Source: Streptomyces lavendofoliae
GTDB lineage: Bacteria; Actinomycetota; Actinomycetes; Streptomycetales; Streptomycetaceae
Direction: 5' to 3'
NCBI RefSeq assembly: GCF_014649735.1
Contig: NZ_BMTP01000010.1
Coordinates: 124,001 to 188,000, forward strand
Length of the DNA stretch: 64,000 nt
The notes beneath the pieces are model-generated. The model was given only the letters and a program-made list of their open reading frames with translations. It was not told the DNA's origin and did not search any database. Within the stretch, counting starts at the first letter, position 1; each line of letters begins with the position of its first letter. The position numbers and the translations under genes are program-made. Positions 7,409 to 15,865 of the stretch are shown here, piece after piece.

Positions 7409-9103
7409 TCACCGCGGCCCGTAGGCGGTCAGGAAGCGGTCACGGAAGGCGTCCATCCGCCAGACCGGGGCTCCGGGCCCCGGCTTCGGACCGTCCTGCC
7501 AGCCCCAGCCGGACGTGCGGGCCAGCACGGCGGGGTCGCGGGCGACGATCGTCACCGGCACGTCCCGGCCCAGGCGGTCGCGCGTGACGGTCGGGACGGG
7601 CTGGTGGTCCCCGAGGAGGACGGCCACGGTGTCGTCGTCGCCGTACCGCTCCAGGTACGAGAAGAGGCTGTTCAGCGAGTACGCGATGGCGCGGCCGTAC
7701 TCGTCCCGCACCCGCTCGGCGTCCTTCCAGACCTCCTTCGGGTCCTTGCCCGCCTTCTTGACGGACTCGAAGACGGAACCGTCGCCGAGCCCGTCCCACG
7801 GCAGCAAGGTGGGCACGGGCGCCCAGGGGTTGTGGCTGGACGTGAGGATGATCTCCGCCATCAGGGGACCGCGGCCCGGCCTGCCGTGCTCCAGACGCTC
7901 GAAGGCCGCCAGGCTGAACTGGTCGGGCACCGGCGTCCAGCTGAACTTGGGTCCGCGGTAGCCGAGGTTACGGGAGTCGTGGACGTGGTCCAGGCCGTAG
8001 AACCGCCCCTCCGGCCAGGCGCGGGTGACGCCCGGCATGACGCCGACCGTCCGCCAGGCGCCCGTCCGGCGGAACGCGCCGGTGAGGGTCAGCCGGTCGC
8101 CGGAGGTGAGGTCGCGGTAGCGCCGCTGGTTGTCGATCCACAGGCCCGACGCGAAGGTGGAGTGGGCCAGCCAGCTCCCGCCGCCCGTCGTGGGCGAGGT
8201 GAGGAAGGCGCTCCGGGAGGAGAACCCGGCGGCGCCCAGCCGGCGGGACCCGTCCGCGAGGGCCGCGCCGATCCGCGGCGACATCCCGGGGTCCTGGACC
8301 GCGCTGCGTCCGTAGCTCTCGATGAAGACGAACAGCACGTCCTTGCCGCGCAACCCGGTCAGCAGCCGGTCCGCCGGCGTGTCGCGGAACGCGTCGACGG
8401 CGGCCTCCCGCGCGAACGCCTCCCTGTCCGCCACTCCGGCACGGACCTGCCCCACCCGGCCGGTGACGGCGTCGGCCGCGCCCCGCGAGGCCACCGCCGC
8501 CCCGGAGACCTGCACCCCGAGCGCCGCGCAGACCATCCACGCGGTTCCCGAGACCAGGATCGCCGGGGTCACCGCGGCCCGGTGCCGGACGACGGCGCGG
8601 GACAGCCGGACGACCGACAGGGCCATCGAGACGAGCAGGGCGACGACGAGGACCCCGGCGCCGGCGACCACACCGGTCGCGCCGGCAGGGCCCAGGGAAT
8701 CGCGGAGGAACGCCTCGGCGTCGTCGAACAGGACCCAGTCGAGTACGGGATCGAAGGGCCGGGCGAGCACGGAACGGAACCCCATGTCCAGCAGGTTCAG
8801 CAGCGTCAGCAGCCCCAGGCCCGTACCGGCGAGCAGCGACACCACCCGCCTGGCCCCCGGCCGCAGCACCAGCAGCAGCGCGGCCCCGCCCACCGCCTCC
8901 AGCGGCAGCCGTGCGAAAGCACCGGGGGTGAGCCGCTCCACCCGGTCCGGCAGCAGCAGGGCGGCCACCACCAGCACGGCGGCCAGCCCCGTGGCCACCC
9001 TCGCCGCCACGGCCCGCGCCACCGCCCGCCCGGGCGGGGCGCCCTTCGGCGGGGACGTGGCGGTGGCCGTGTCCGGCAGCGGACGAGACGTCCCGATCGA
9101 CAC
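7409..9103 (-). CDS. Membrane-anchored sulfatase / LTA-synthase-like phosphotransferase
   Basis: The N-terminal third has about five membrane helices (for example GLAAVLVVAALLLP, PLEAVGGAALLLVL, VVSLLAGTGLGLLTLLNLL, GVVAGAGVLVVALLVSMAL). It is followed by an extracellular alkaline-phosphatase-superfamily domain: DVLFVFIESYGRSAV opens it, SPTTGGGSWLAHSTFASGLW carries the segment that supplies the nucleophilic Thr/Ser, and LLGDHQPVPTV is the metal-binding GDH motif. Lipoteichoic-acid synthases and phosphoethanolamine transferases share this layout. It probably cleaves or transfers a phospho- or sulfo-group outside the membrane. The start is GTG at 9103 with GGAAGG seven bases upstream. Gene neighbours (CDP-alcohol phosphatidyltransferase, glycosyltransferase) fit an envelope-lipid role, which is inference. 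Confidence 0.8.
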   Translation of the reverse strand: MSIGTSRPLPDTATATSPPKGAPPGRAVARAVAARVATGLAAVLVVAALLLPDRVERLTPGAFARLPLEAVGGAALLLVLRPGARRVVSLLAGTGLGLLTLLNLLDMGFRSVLARPFDPVLDWVLFDDAEAFLRDSLGPAGATGVVAGAGVLVVALLVSMALSVVRLSRAVVRHRAAVTPAILVSGTAWMVCAALGVQVSGAAVASRGAADAVTGRVGQVRAGVADREAFAREAAVDAFRDTPADRLLTGLRGKDVLFVFIESYGRSAVQDPGMSPRIGAALADGSRRLGAAGFSSRSAFLTSPTTGGGSWLAHSTFASGLWIDNQRRYRDLTSGDRLTLTGAFRRTGAWRTVGVMPGVTRAWPEGRFYGLDHVHDSRNLGYRGPKFSWTPVPDQFSLAAFERLEHGRPGRGPLMAEIILTSSHNPWAPVPTLLPWDGLGDGSVFESVKKAGKDPKEVWKDAERVRDEYGRAIAYSLNSLFSYLERYGDDDTVAVLLGDHQPVPTVTRDRLGRDVPVTIVARDPAVLARTSGWGWQDGPKPGPGAPVWRMDAFRDRFLTAYGPR

Positions 9104-9263
9104 CCGAGGTCCTTCCGTACGCGGTCCGGCGGTACGGCGGACCCCGCCCGTCAGCAGGGGCCGCCGTGGAGGGTACGGACCGCGGGCCGGTGCCGTTCAA
9201 AGCGGAGGAACGGGGAAGGCCCCTGGGGAAGAACGACCCCCCCATCGCCAAGGAAGGCGCCAC

Positions 9264-9683
9264 ATGTCGAAACCACCGCTTCCCGACGAGGCCGTCGCCA
9301 TGCTCGGCAGGGCCAACCCGGCCACCATCACCACGCTCCGGGCGGACGGCCGGCCGATCTCCACGGCCACCTGGTACCTCTGGGACGACGGCCGGGTCCT
9401 GGTGAACATGGACGAGGGACGCAAGCGGCTCGCGCACGTGCGCCGTGATCCCCGGGTGGCGCTCACCGTGCTCGACGCGGACAACTGGTACACCCACCTG
9501 AGCCTCACCGGCCGCGTCGTCGAGCTGAGCGAGGACAAGGAGCTGGCCGACATCGACCGGCTGTCCCGCCACTACCTCGGCCGGCCGTACGCCCATCGGG
9601 ACCGCCGCAGGTTCAGCGCCTGGGTGGAGATCGACCGCTGGCACGGCTGGGGCACGCTGAAGGACACCGACCGCCCCGGCTGA
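9264..9683 (+). CDS. PPOX-class flavin- or F420-dependent oxidoreductase
   Basis: The 139-residue protein is a single split-barrel domain of the pyridoxamine-phosphate-oxidase-like superfamily. The typical opening LGRANPATITTLRADGRP is followed by strands STATWYLWDDGRVLVNM and RRDPRVALTVLDADNWYTHL, then the G-R-V-V-E-L strand. These small actinobacterial enzymes use F420 or FMN to reduce various substrates; which one cannot be told here. ATG at 9264 has AAGGAAGG seven bases before it. The gene is divergent from the sulfatase and separated from the PadR regulator by a 13-bp-period repeat and a palindromic operator. Confidence 0.82.
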   Translation: MSKPPLPDEAVAMLGRANPATITTLRADGRPISTATWYLWDDGRVLVNMDEGRKRLAHVRRDPRVALTVLDADNWYTHLSLTGRVVELSEDKELADIDRLSRHYLGRPYAHRDRRRFSAWVEIDRWHGWGTLKDTDRPG

Positions 9684-9693
9684 CGGCCCCGGG

Positions 9694-9754
9694 CCGTCCG
9701 CCCGGGCCGTCCGCCCGACCCGTCCGCCCGCCCAGCCGCCCCGTCCGTCCGCCC
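9694..9754. repeat. 13-bp-period direct repeat of CCGTCCGCCC
   Basis: Copies of CCGTCCGCCC start at 9694, 9707 and 9720, exactly 13 bp apart, with a fourth at 9745 after a degenerate unit. They lie just downstream of the oxidoreductase stop codon and upstream of the PadR operator. The repeat is probably replication slippage; copy number may differ between strains. Confidence 0.7.
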
Positions 9755-9817
9755 AGCCGACCGGAGGGCCGGCCTTCCGCCCGGGTGAGCCGCGTCTCAC
9801 CCGGGCGGCGGCGCTTG

Positions 9818-9839
9818 TCTATGCAACGAGTTGCATAGA
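9818..9839. promoter_or_regulatory. Perfect palindromic operator for the adjacent PadR regulator
   Basis: The sequence TCTATGCAAC, a GA centre and GTTGCATAGA form a perfect 10-bp inverted repeat ending 11 bases before the PadR start codon. PadR proteins bind ATGCAAC/GTTGCAT-type palindromes, and autorepression from such a site is the usual arrangement. The site would overlap the promoter or leader of the padR gene and the acyl-CoA dehydrogenase gene behind it. Confidence 0.8.
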
Positions 9840-9850
9840 AAGATCGGGGC

Positions 9851-10417
9851 ATGGCGCTCGACCACGCGATCCTCGTGTCCCTGCTGGAGCAGCCGGGCTC
9901 CGGCTATGAGCTGGCCCGGCGGTTCGAGCGGTCCATCGGCTACTTCTGGACCGCCACCCATCAGCAGATCTACCGCGTGCTCAAGCGCATGGAGAGCGAC
10001 GGCTGGATCGACGTCCGCGAGGTGCCGCAGCAGGGCCGTCCGGACAAGAGGGAGTACTCCGTCGCCGCCCCCGGCCGGGCCGCGCTCTCCGCGTGGCTGC
10101 ACGAGCCGATCGAACCGGAGAGCGTCCGCCACGACCTCGCCGTGAAGATCCGCGGCGCGGCCTTCGACGACCCGGCCGCCCTGATCCGCGAGGTCGAGCG
10201 GTACCGGGAGGTCCACGCCGAGCGGCTCGCGCACTACCTCGCCGGCGAGGTACGGGACTTCACGGGGCCCGAGGCCCCGCGCGCCCCGGGCCCGCCCGAC
10301 GCGGGGCGGGAGCTCCAGCACGTCGTGCTGCGCGGCGGCATCGCGTACGAGCGGATGACGCTCACCTGGCTCGACGACGTACTGGCCACCCTCCACGGGC
10401 TCGCCCCCGAGCGCTGA
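9851..10417 (+). CDS. PadR-family transcriptional regulator
   Basis: The 188-residue protein has the PadR winged helix at residues 1-85: ALDHAILVSLLEQPGSGYEL, the recognition region TATHQQIYRVLKRMESDGW, then the wing with RPDKREYSVAAPGRAAL. The C-terminal dimerisation part is the long helical domain of the VirR-like PadR_C type. It is probably a repressor that binds the perfect palindrome directly upstream of its own start and, by position, also controls the acyl-CoA dehydrogenase gene 87 bp downstream. The inducer would be an aromatic or lipophilic compound as for other family members; this is not visible in the sequence. Confidence 0.9.
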   Translation: MALDHAILVSLLEQPGSGYELARRFERSIGYFWTATHQQIYRVLKRMESDGWIDVREVPQQGRPDKREYSVAAPGRAALSAWLHEPIEPESVRHDLAVKIRGAAFDDPAALIREVERYREVHAERLAHYLAGEVRDFTGPEAPRAPGPPDAGRELQHVVLRGGIAYERMTLTWLDDVLATLHGLAPER

Positions 10418-10504
10418 GCCGCCGCTCCCACCCCTCGGCACCCACCACCCCCGACCGCACCCACGACCCCGCACACACACGACCCTCCGGAAAGGCGGAC
10501 ACCC

Positions 10505-12238
10505 ATGGCCGACCCGCTGCTGTTCAACCCGCGCACCTACGACCCGGCGCACTTCGACCCGGAGACCCGCAGGCTGCTGCGCGCGACCGTCGACTGGTTC
10601 GAGCAGCGCGGCAAGCGCCGGCTGATCGAGGACTACCGCTCCCGCGCCTGGCTCGCGGACTTCCTGGCCTTCTCCGCCAAGGAGGGCCTGTTCGCGACGT
10701 TCCTCACCCCCGCGTCGGCCGCCGGCGGTGACGCCGGCGACCAGGGCGACAAGCGCTGGGACACCGCCCGCATCGCCGCGCTCAACGAGATCTTCGGCTT
10801 CTACGGGCTCGACTACTGGTACGCCTGGCAGGTCACCATCCTCGGCCTCGGCCCGGTCTGGCAGAGCGACAACGCCGCCGCCCGCGCCCGCGCCGCCGAA
10901 CTCCTCGCGCAGGGCGAGGTGTTCGCCTTCGGCCTGTCCGAGAAGACCCACGGCGCGGACATCTACTCCACCGACATGCTGCTGGAGCCCGACGGCGAGG
11001 GCGGCTTCCGGGCGACCGGCTCCAAGTACTACATCGGCAACGGCAACGCGGCCGGACTCGTCTCCGTCTTCGGCCGCCGCACCGACGTCGAGGGCCCCGA
11101 CGGGTACGTCTTCTTCGCCGCCGACAGCCGTCACCCGGCGTACCACCTGGTGAAGAACGTCGTCGACTCCTCCAAGTACGTCAGCGAGTTCCGCCTGGAG
11201 GACTACCCCGTCACGGCCGAGGACGTCCTGCACACCGGCCGCGCCGCGTTCGACGCCGCCCTCAACACCGTGAACGTCGGCAAGTTCAACCTGTGCACCG
11301 CCTCCATCGGCATCTGCGAGCACGCGATGTACGAGGCCGTCACCCACGCGCACAACCGCGTCCTGTACGGCCGCCCCGTCACCGCGTTCCCGCACGTGCG
11401 CCGCGAGCTGACCGACGCGTACGTCCGGCTCGTCGGGATGAAGCTCTTCAGCGACCGGGCCGTCGACTACTTCCGCTCCGCAGGCCCGGACGACCGCCGC
11501 TACCTCCTGTTCAACCCGATGACGAAGATGAAGGTGACCACGGAGGGCGAGAAGGTCATCGACCTCATGTGGGACGTCATCGCCGCCAAGGGCTTCGAGA
11601 AGGACAACTACTTCGCCCAGGCCGCCATCGAGATCCGGGGTCTGCCCAAGCTGGAGGGCACGGTCCACGTCAACCTCGCGCTGATCCTGAAGTTCATGCG
11701 CAACCACCTGCTGGACCCGGCCGGTTACGAGCCCGTCCCCACCCGCCTCGACGCGGCCGACGACTCGTTCCTGTTCCGCCAGGGCCCGGCGCGGGGTCTG
11801 GGTTCCGTACGCTTCCACGACTGGCGCCCGGCCTTCGACGCGTACGCCCACGTGCCCAACGTCGCCCGGTTCCGGGAGCAGGCCGACGCCCTGTGCGCGT
11901 TCGTCACCACCGCCGCCCCCGACGAGGAGCAGAGCCGTGACCTGGACCTGCTCCTCGCCGTGGGCCAGCTCTTCGCGCTCGTCGTCCACGGCCAGCTGAT
12001 CCTGGAGCAGGCGCGCCTGACGGGCCTCGACCAGGACGTCCTGGACGAACTGTTCGCCGTCCTGGTGCGCGACTTCTCGGCCCACGCCGTCGAGCTGCAC
12101 GGCAAGGACTCCGCCACCGAGAGCCAGCAGCTCTGGGCCCTCGGGGCGGTGCGCCGCCCGGTCGTCGACGAGGACCGCTCGGGCCGGGTCTGGGAGCGTG
12201 TCGAGGCGCTGTCCGGCGCGTACGAGATGGCCGAGTAG
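10505..12238 (+). CDS. Acyl-CoA dehydrogenase family protein
   Basis: The 577-residue flavoenzyme is longer than the usual 380-400 residue acyl-CoA dehydrogenases and resembles the large actinobacterial branch with a C-terminal extension. The flavin-binding middle domain has FAFGLSEKTHGADIYSTDM and the glycine-rich KYYIGNGNAAGLVSVFG. The C-terminal helical domain follows from FNLCTASIGICEHAMYEAV through GKFNL and KGFEKDNYF. It should oxidise an acyl-CoA or similar thioester using FAD. The strong GGAAAGG ribosome site precedes ATG at 10505. It follows the PadR gene on the same strand and is likely its regulatory target, which fits a role in detoxifying or degrading a substrate that acts as inducer. 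Confidence 0.88.
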   Translation: MADPLLFNPRTYDPAHFDPETRRLLRATVDWFEQRGKRRLIEDYRSRAWLADFLAFSAKEGLFATFLTPASAAGGDAGDQGDKRWDTARIAALNEIFGFYGLDYWYAWQVTILGLGPVWQSDNAAARARAAELLAQGEVFAFGLSEKTHGADIYSTDMLLEPDGEGGFRATGSKYYIGNGNAAGLVSVFGRRTDVEGPDGYVFFAADSRHPAYHLVKNVVDSSKYVSEFRLEDYPVTAEDVLHTGRAAFDAALNTVNVGKFNLCTASIGICEHAMYEAVTHAHNRVLYGRPVTAFPHVRRELTDAYVRLVGMKLFSDRAVDYFRSAGPDDRRYLLFNPMTKMKVTTEGEKVIDLMWDVIAAKGFEKDNYFAQAAIEIRGLPKLEGTVHVNLALILKFMRNHLLDPAGYEPVPTRLDAADDSFLFRQGPARGLGSVRFHDWRPAFDAYAHVPNVARFREQADALCAFVTTAAPDEEQSRDLDLLLAVGQLFALVVHGQLILEQARLTGLDQDVLDELFAVLVRDFSAHAVELHGKDSATESQQLWALGAVRRPVVDEDRSGRVWERVEALSGAYEMAE

Positions 12239-12353
12239 TCCGGCGCGCGGGGAGTGTGCCGGCACCTCCGGGCGCCGGCACCTCCGGCGCCACTCCGGGT
12301 GCCGTCACCCTCCCCGCGTCCGGGCCTGGCCGGCGGCCCGGTGGGCCCGGTGG

Positions 12354-13139
12354 TCAGCCGACCCCACCGGCCCGGCGCGGGCGCAGGTGGAGGGCCGGGC
12401 CGCTCGTGCCCGGCGCCTCCACGCCAGGCATCAGCCGCATGGCGCGGTCGTAGTCCCCGCCGGCGAGCGGCCGGAAGGGCACCGGCTCGTCGGTGAAGAG
12501 CCCGTCGAGCCGTCGCCCGTACTCCCGCCGCGCCGCCGCGTACCGCTCGTCCGGCAGCTCGTTCGCCCCGTACACCGCGAACGGCTCCAGCGGCGCCATG
12601 CCGGTGAAGAAGAACAGGCCGTGCTGGAGCGGGTGGAGGAGGTCCGCCAGGCGCCCGTGGACGCCCCGGTCCGAGAGCGCCGGCTCCCCGGCGCCGGCGG
12701 TCACCGACAGCAGCGCCCGCCGGCCCGCCAAGGGGCCCTCGCCATAGGGCGGCGGGACGGCGGGGCCGTAGGCGAAGCCGGCGGTGAACACCCGGTCGAC
12801 CCAGCCCTTCAGGATCGCGGGCACCGAGAACCACCACAGCGGGAACTGCAGGATCACCGCGTCCGACCAGAGCACCTTCTCCTGCTCGGCCGCCACGTCC
12901 GGCGACAGCCGCCCCGCCAGCGTGGCCCGTTCCGAGACGGCCATCACGTCCAGCCTCCCGTCCACGGCGTCGGCCGGGAAGTCGTCGGCGTCGACCGTCG
13001 CCTTCCACTTCATCGCGTAGAGGTCGGACACCCGCACGTCGTGCCCCGCCGCGCGCAGACGGTCGGCGGCGAACGTGGTCAACGCGGCGGTGAGGGAGGC
13101 GGGTTCGGGGTGGGCACTGACAATGAGGATCTTCTTCAT
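12354..13139 (-). CDS. NAD(P)H-dependent flavodoxin-fold oxidoreductase (quinone reductase/KefF type)
   Basis: The 261-residue protein starts with the flavodoxin-like ILIVSAHPEPASLTAALT FMN-phosphate loop. It then has DAVILQFPLWWFSVPAILKG, the conserved PxWWFSxPAxLKGW signature of the NQO/MdaB/KefF family, and VFTAGFAYG. It would transfer two electrons from NAD(P)H to quinones or nitroaromatics. ATG at 13139 opens directly with MKKILIVSAHP, the usual N-terminus, so the longer upstream frame was rejected. It is divergent from an XRE/MmyB-type regulator, and the 97-bp gap is the likely operator region: such quinone reductases are often controlled by the divergent regulator. Confidence 0.88.
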   Translation of the reverse strand: MKKILIVSAHPEPASLTAALTTFAADRLRAAGHDVRVSDLYAMKWKATVDADDFPADAVDGRLDVMAVSERATLAGRLSPDVAAEQEKVLWSDAVILQFPLWWFSVPAILKGWVDRVFTAGFAYGPAVPPPYGEGPLAGRRALLSVTAGAGEPALSDRGVHGRLADLLHPLQHGLFFFTGMAPLEPFAVYGANELPDERYAAARREYGRRLDGLFTDEPVPFRPLAGGDYDRAMRLMPGVEAPGTSGPALHLRPRRAGGVG

Positions 13140-13236
13140 GCCGACAGGCTCCCCCGGTCGAGGACCCGTAGCCAGCGCCCTGTTCGTCCGGCGGAACGGT
13201 GATCCTGGTACCGCGAGTGCCACCCATACTGGACCC

Positions 13237-14115
13237 ATGGACGGCACCCAGGAGATCGACGGCATCGGCGACACCGGGCGTGCGCTCGGCGACTTCCTCC
13301 GCGCCCGCCGGGGGCGCGTCGCGCCGGAACAGGTCGGGCTCGCCGGCGGTGGCCGCCGCCGGGTCCAAGGCCTGCGCCGGGAGGAACTGGCCCTCCTCGC
13401 CGGGATCAGCGTGGACTACTACGTCCGCCTGGAACAGGGCCGTGCCACCCAGCCCTCGACCGAGGTGCTCGACGCGCTCGCGCGGGCGCTCCGCCTCGAC
13501 GCCGCGGAGCGCCGCCACCTGGACACCCTGGCCGGCACCCGGCGGTGCCCCGTACCACTGGCGCGGGTCGGTCCGTCGCTGCTGCGGGTCCTGGACGCCA
13601 TGGCCGCCCTTCCGGCCTTCGTGACCGACCACCGCCTCGACGTGCTGGCCGCCAACGATCTGGGCGCCGAACTGATCGGCGGCGTGAACGATCCGGGCCG
13701 TCGTGACCGGAACAACGCCCGGTACCTCTTCCTCGACCCGGCCTCCCGCGAGGTCCACCCGGAGTGGGAGGAGCGGGCCGCCGAAGCGGTGGGCCAGCTC
13801 CGTGTCTCGGCGGGGCGGTACCCGGGCGACCCCGAACTGACCGCGCTGATCACCGGACTCTCCGCCGGCAGCGCCGACTTCCGGCGGATCTGGGCCACGG
13901 GTGAGGTCCTGATGTGCGCGGCCGGACGCAAACGGCTGCGGCACCCGGCGGCCGGGCTGCTCGACCTGGACTACGAGACGCTGCACGTGCCGGCCGTCCC
14001 CGGGCAGACCGGTGCGGTCATCCACGTGTTCAGCGCCGAGGAGGGCAGCGAGACGAGCCTCGCCCTCGCCCGGCTGGCCGACTCCATGACGCCCGTGAGC
14101 CCGTCCCTCGACTGA
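13237..14115 (+). CDS. Helix-turn-helix regulator with MmyB-like ligand-binding domain
   Basis: The 292-residue protein has an XRE-type helix-turn-helix near residues 35-75 (RRRVQGLRREELALLAGIS then DYYVRLEQGRATQPS, the family hallmark), followed by a MmyB-like ligand-binding domain (PAFVTDHRLDVLAANDLGA, then HPEWEERAAEAVGQLRVSAG and LDYETLHVPAVPGQ). Such regulators often sense a fatty acid or quinone-like ligand and control a divergent oxidoreductase. ATG at 13237 is preferred because earlier in-frame codons give no conserved sequence. The intergenic region with the quinone reductase gene is the probable binding site. Confidence 0.9.
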   Translation: MDGTQEIDGIGDTGRALGDFLRARRGRVAPEQVGLAGGGRRRVQGLRREELALLAGISVDYYVRLEQGRATQPSTEVLDALARALRLDAAERRHLDTLAGTRRCPVPLARVGPSLLRVLDAMAALPAFVTDHRLDVLAANDLGAELIGGVNDPGRRDRNNARYLFLDPASREVHPEWEERAAEAVGQLRVSAGRYPGDPELTALITGLSAGSADFRRIWATGEVLMCAAGRKRLRHPAAGLLDLDYETLHVPAVPGQTGAVIHVFSAEEGSETSLALARLADSMTPVSPSLD

Positions 14116-14135
14116 GCCCCGGCCCGTCCGGGCCG

Positions 14136-14160
14136 GGCCGCCTGTCGGCGTCAGGCGGCC
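14136..14160 (+). terminator. Rho-independent-type hairpin after the regulator gene
   Basis: GGCCGCCTG and CAGGCGGCC form a perfect 9-bp stem around a 7-base loop, 21 bases after the regulator stop codon. There is no U tract, as is usual in Streptomyces. Confidence 0.65.
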
Positions 14161-14338
14161 GGGCGCCGCCGCGGGAGGGACGAGAGCGTCCGGTCGAGGA
14201 CATCGGGGACGCGTCCGCCGCCTTTCGCCCTCGCGGCGCCCCGTGCCGCCCCCGTACCGCACCCGGGCGGGACCCGGTGCGAGAGCGGAACGGCAGGGGG
14301 TTAGCATATGAGCGCCGCCTAGCTCGAAAGATAAACCT

Positions 14339-15784
14339 GTGACTGTCAACGACGACTCGTTCACCAACTGGAAGAACCGCGAGGAGATCGCGGAGTCGAT
14401 GATCCCGATCATCGGGAAGCTGCACCGCGAGCGGGACGTCACCGTCCTGCTGCACAGCCGCTCCCTGGTGAACAAGTCGGTGGTCAGCATCCTCAAGACC
14501 CACCGGTTCGCTCGGCAGATAGCCGGCGAGGAGCTCTCGGTCACCGAGACCCTGCCGTTCCTCCAGGCCCTCACCGCGCTGGATCTCGGCCCTTCCCAGA
14601 TCGACATCGGCATGCTCGCCGCGACGTACAAGACCGACGACCGCGGTCTGTCGGTGGAGGACTTCACCGCCGACGCCGTCGCCGGGGCCATGGGCGCCAA
14701 CAAGATCGAGCGCCGCGAGGGACGCGACGTCGTCCTCTACGGCTTCGGCCGCATCGGCCGCCTGGTCGCCCGCCTCCTCATCGAGAAGGCCGGTTCCGGC
14801 AACGGCCTGCGCCTGCGCGCCATCGTCGTGCGCGGTGGTGGCGAGCAGGACCTGGTGAAGCGCGCCTCGCTGCTGCGCCGTGACTCGATCCACGGTCAGT
14901 TCCAGGGCACCATCACCGTCGACGAGGCGACCAGCACGATCGTCGCCAACGGCAACGCGATCAAGGTGATCTACGCGAACGACCCGTCCGAGGTCGACTA
15001 CACCGCGTACGGCATCAAGGACGCGATCCTCATCGACAACACCGGCAAGTGGCGTGACCGCGCGGGCCTGTCGAAGCACCTGCGCCCCGGCATCGACAAG
15101 GTCGTCCTGACCGCCCCGGGCAAGGGCGACGTCCCCAACATCGTGCACGGCGTCAACCACGACACCATCAAGCCGGACGAGCGGGTCCTGTCCTGCGCCT
15201 CCTGCACCACCAACGCCATCGTCCCGCCGCTGAAGGCGATGGACGACGAGTACGGCGTCCTGCGCGGTCACGTCGAGACCGTCCACTCGTTCACGAACGA
15301 CCAGAACCTGCTGGACAACTACCACAAGGCCGACCGTCGCGGTCGCTCGGCGCCGCTCAACATGGTGATCACCGAGACCGGTGCCGCCTCCGCCGTCGCC
15401 AAGGCCCTGCCCGACCTGAAGGCGCCGATCACCGGCAGCTCGATCCGCGTCCCCGTACCGGACGTCTCGATCGCCATCCTGAGCCTGCGCCTGGGCCGTG
15501 AGACCACCCGCGACGAGGTCCTCGAATACCTTCGCGACGTCTCGCTGCACTCGCCGCTCAAGCGCCAGATCGACTTCACCACCGCCCCCGACGCGGTCTC
15601 CATGGACTTCGTCGGCTCGCGTCACGCCTCGATCGTCGATGCCGGCGCCACCAAGGTCGACGGCGACAACGCCATCCTCTACCTCTGGTACGACAACGAG
15701 TTCGGCTACTCCTGCCAGGTCATCCGCGTCGTCCAGCACGTGTCCGGGGTGGAGTACCCGACCTTCCCGGCCCCCGCGGTCTGA
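14339..15784 (+). CDS. gap: Glyceraldehyde-3-phosphate dehydrogenase with N-terminal extension
   Basis: The 481-residue protein carries the GAPDH NAD domain from about residue 135 (RDVVLYGFGRIGRLVARLL, the NAD loop) and the catalytic Cys in LSCASCTTNAIVPPL. The matching His follows in VETVHSFTNDQNLLDNY, and the substrate loop is NMVITETGAASAVAKALP. It oxidises glyceraldehyde 3-phosphate to 1,3-bisphosphoglycerate, or runs in reverse. It is about 145 residues longer than standard 335-residue GAPDH: residues 1-130 (NWKNREEIAESMIPIIGKL and so on) form an extra helical domain of unknown role. The GTG start at 14339 is the only reasonable start before this conserved extension, though no strong ribosome site precedes it. 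It is followed by a terminator shared with the convergent operon. Confidence 0.92.
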   Translation: MTVNDDSFTNWKNREEIAESMIPIIGKLHRERDVTVLLHSRSLVNKSVVSILKTHRFARQIAGEELSVTETLPFLQALTALDLGPSQIDIGMLAATYKTDDRGLSVEDFTADAVAGAMGANKIERREGRDVVLYGFGRIGRLVARLLIEKAGSGNGLRLRAIVVRGGGEQDLVKRASLLRRDSIHGQFQGTITVDEATSTIVANGNAIKVIYANDPSEVDYTAYGIKDAILIDNTGKWRDRAGLSKHLRPGIDKVVLTAPGKGDVPNIVHGVNHDTIKPDERVLSCASCTTNAIVPPLKAMDDEYGVLRGHVETVHSFTNDQNLLDNYHKADRRGRSAPLNMVITETGAASAVAKALPDLKAPITGSSIRVPVPDVSIAILSLRLGRETTRDEVLEYLRDVSLHSPLKRQIDFTTAPDAVSMDFVGSRHASIVDAGATKVDGDNAILYLWYDNEFGYSCQVIRVVQHVSGVEYPTFPAPAV

Positions 15785-15800
15785 TCCGTCCGGATCACCG

Positions 15801-15834
15801 AAGGCCCCGGCCCGCAGACGCGGACCGGGGCCTT
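15801..15834. terminator. Bidirectional terminator between gap and the sulfur-scavenging operon
   Basis: AAGGCCCCGG and CCGGGGCCTT form a perfect 10-bp stem with a 14-base loop between two convergent genes. The symmetrical AA/TT ends make it usable in both directions. Confidence 0.85.
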
Positions 15835-15865
15835 GCGGCGTCCCGGGGGCGGACGGCCGGGCGGG

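Noticed and set aside
5870..9448. Plus-strand open frame of more than 1100 codons through the propeller and sulfatase genes
   Set aside because: It is antisense to two well-supported minus-strand genes and its product is Arg/Pro/Gly filler without family motifs; long open antisense frames are normal at this GC content.
12239..12353. GC-rich repeated CCGGCACCTCCG motifs after the acyl-CoA dehydrogenase, considered as a terminator
   Set aside because: Several partial hairpins are possible but none is clearly better than chance for this composition.
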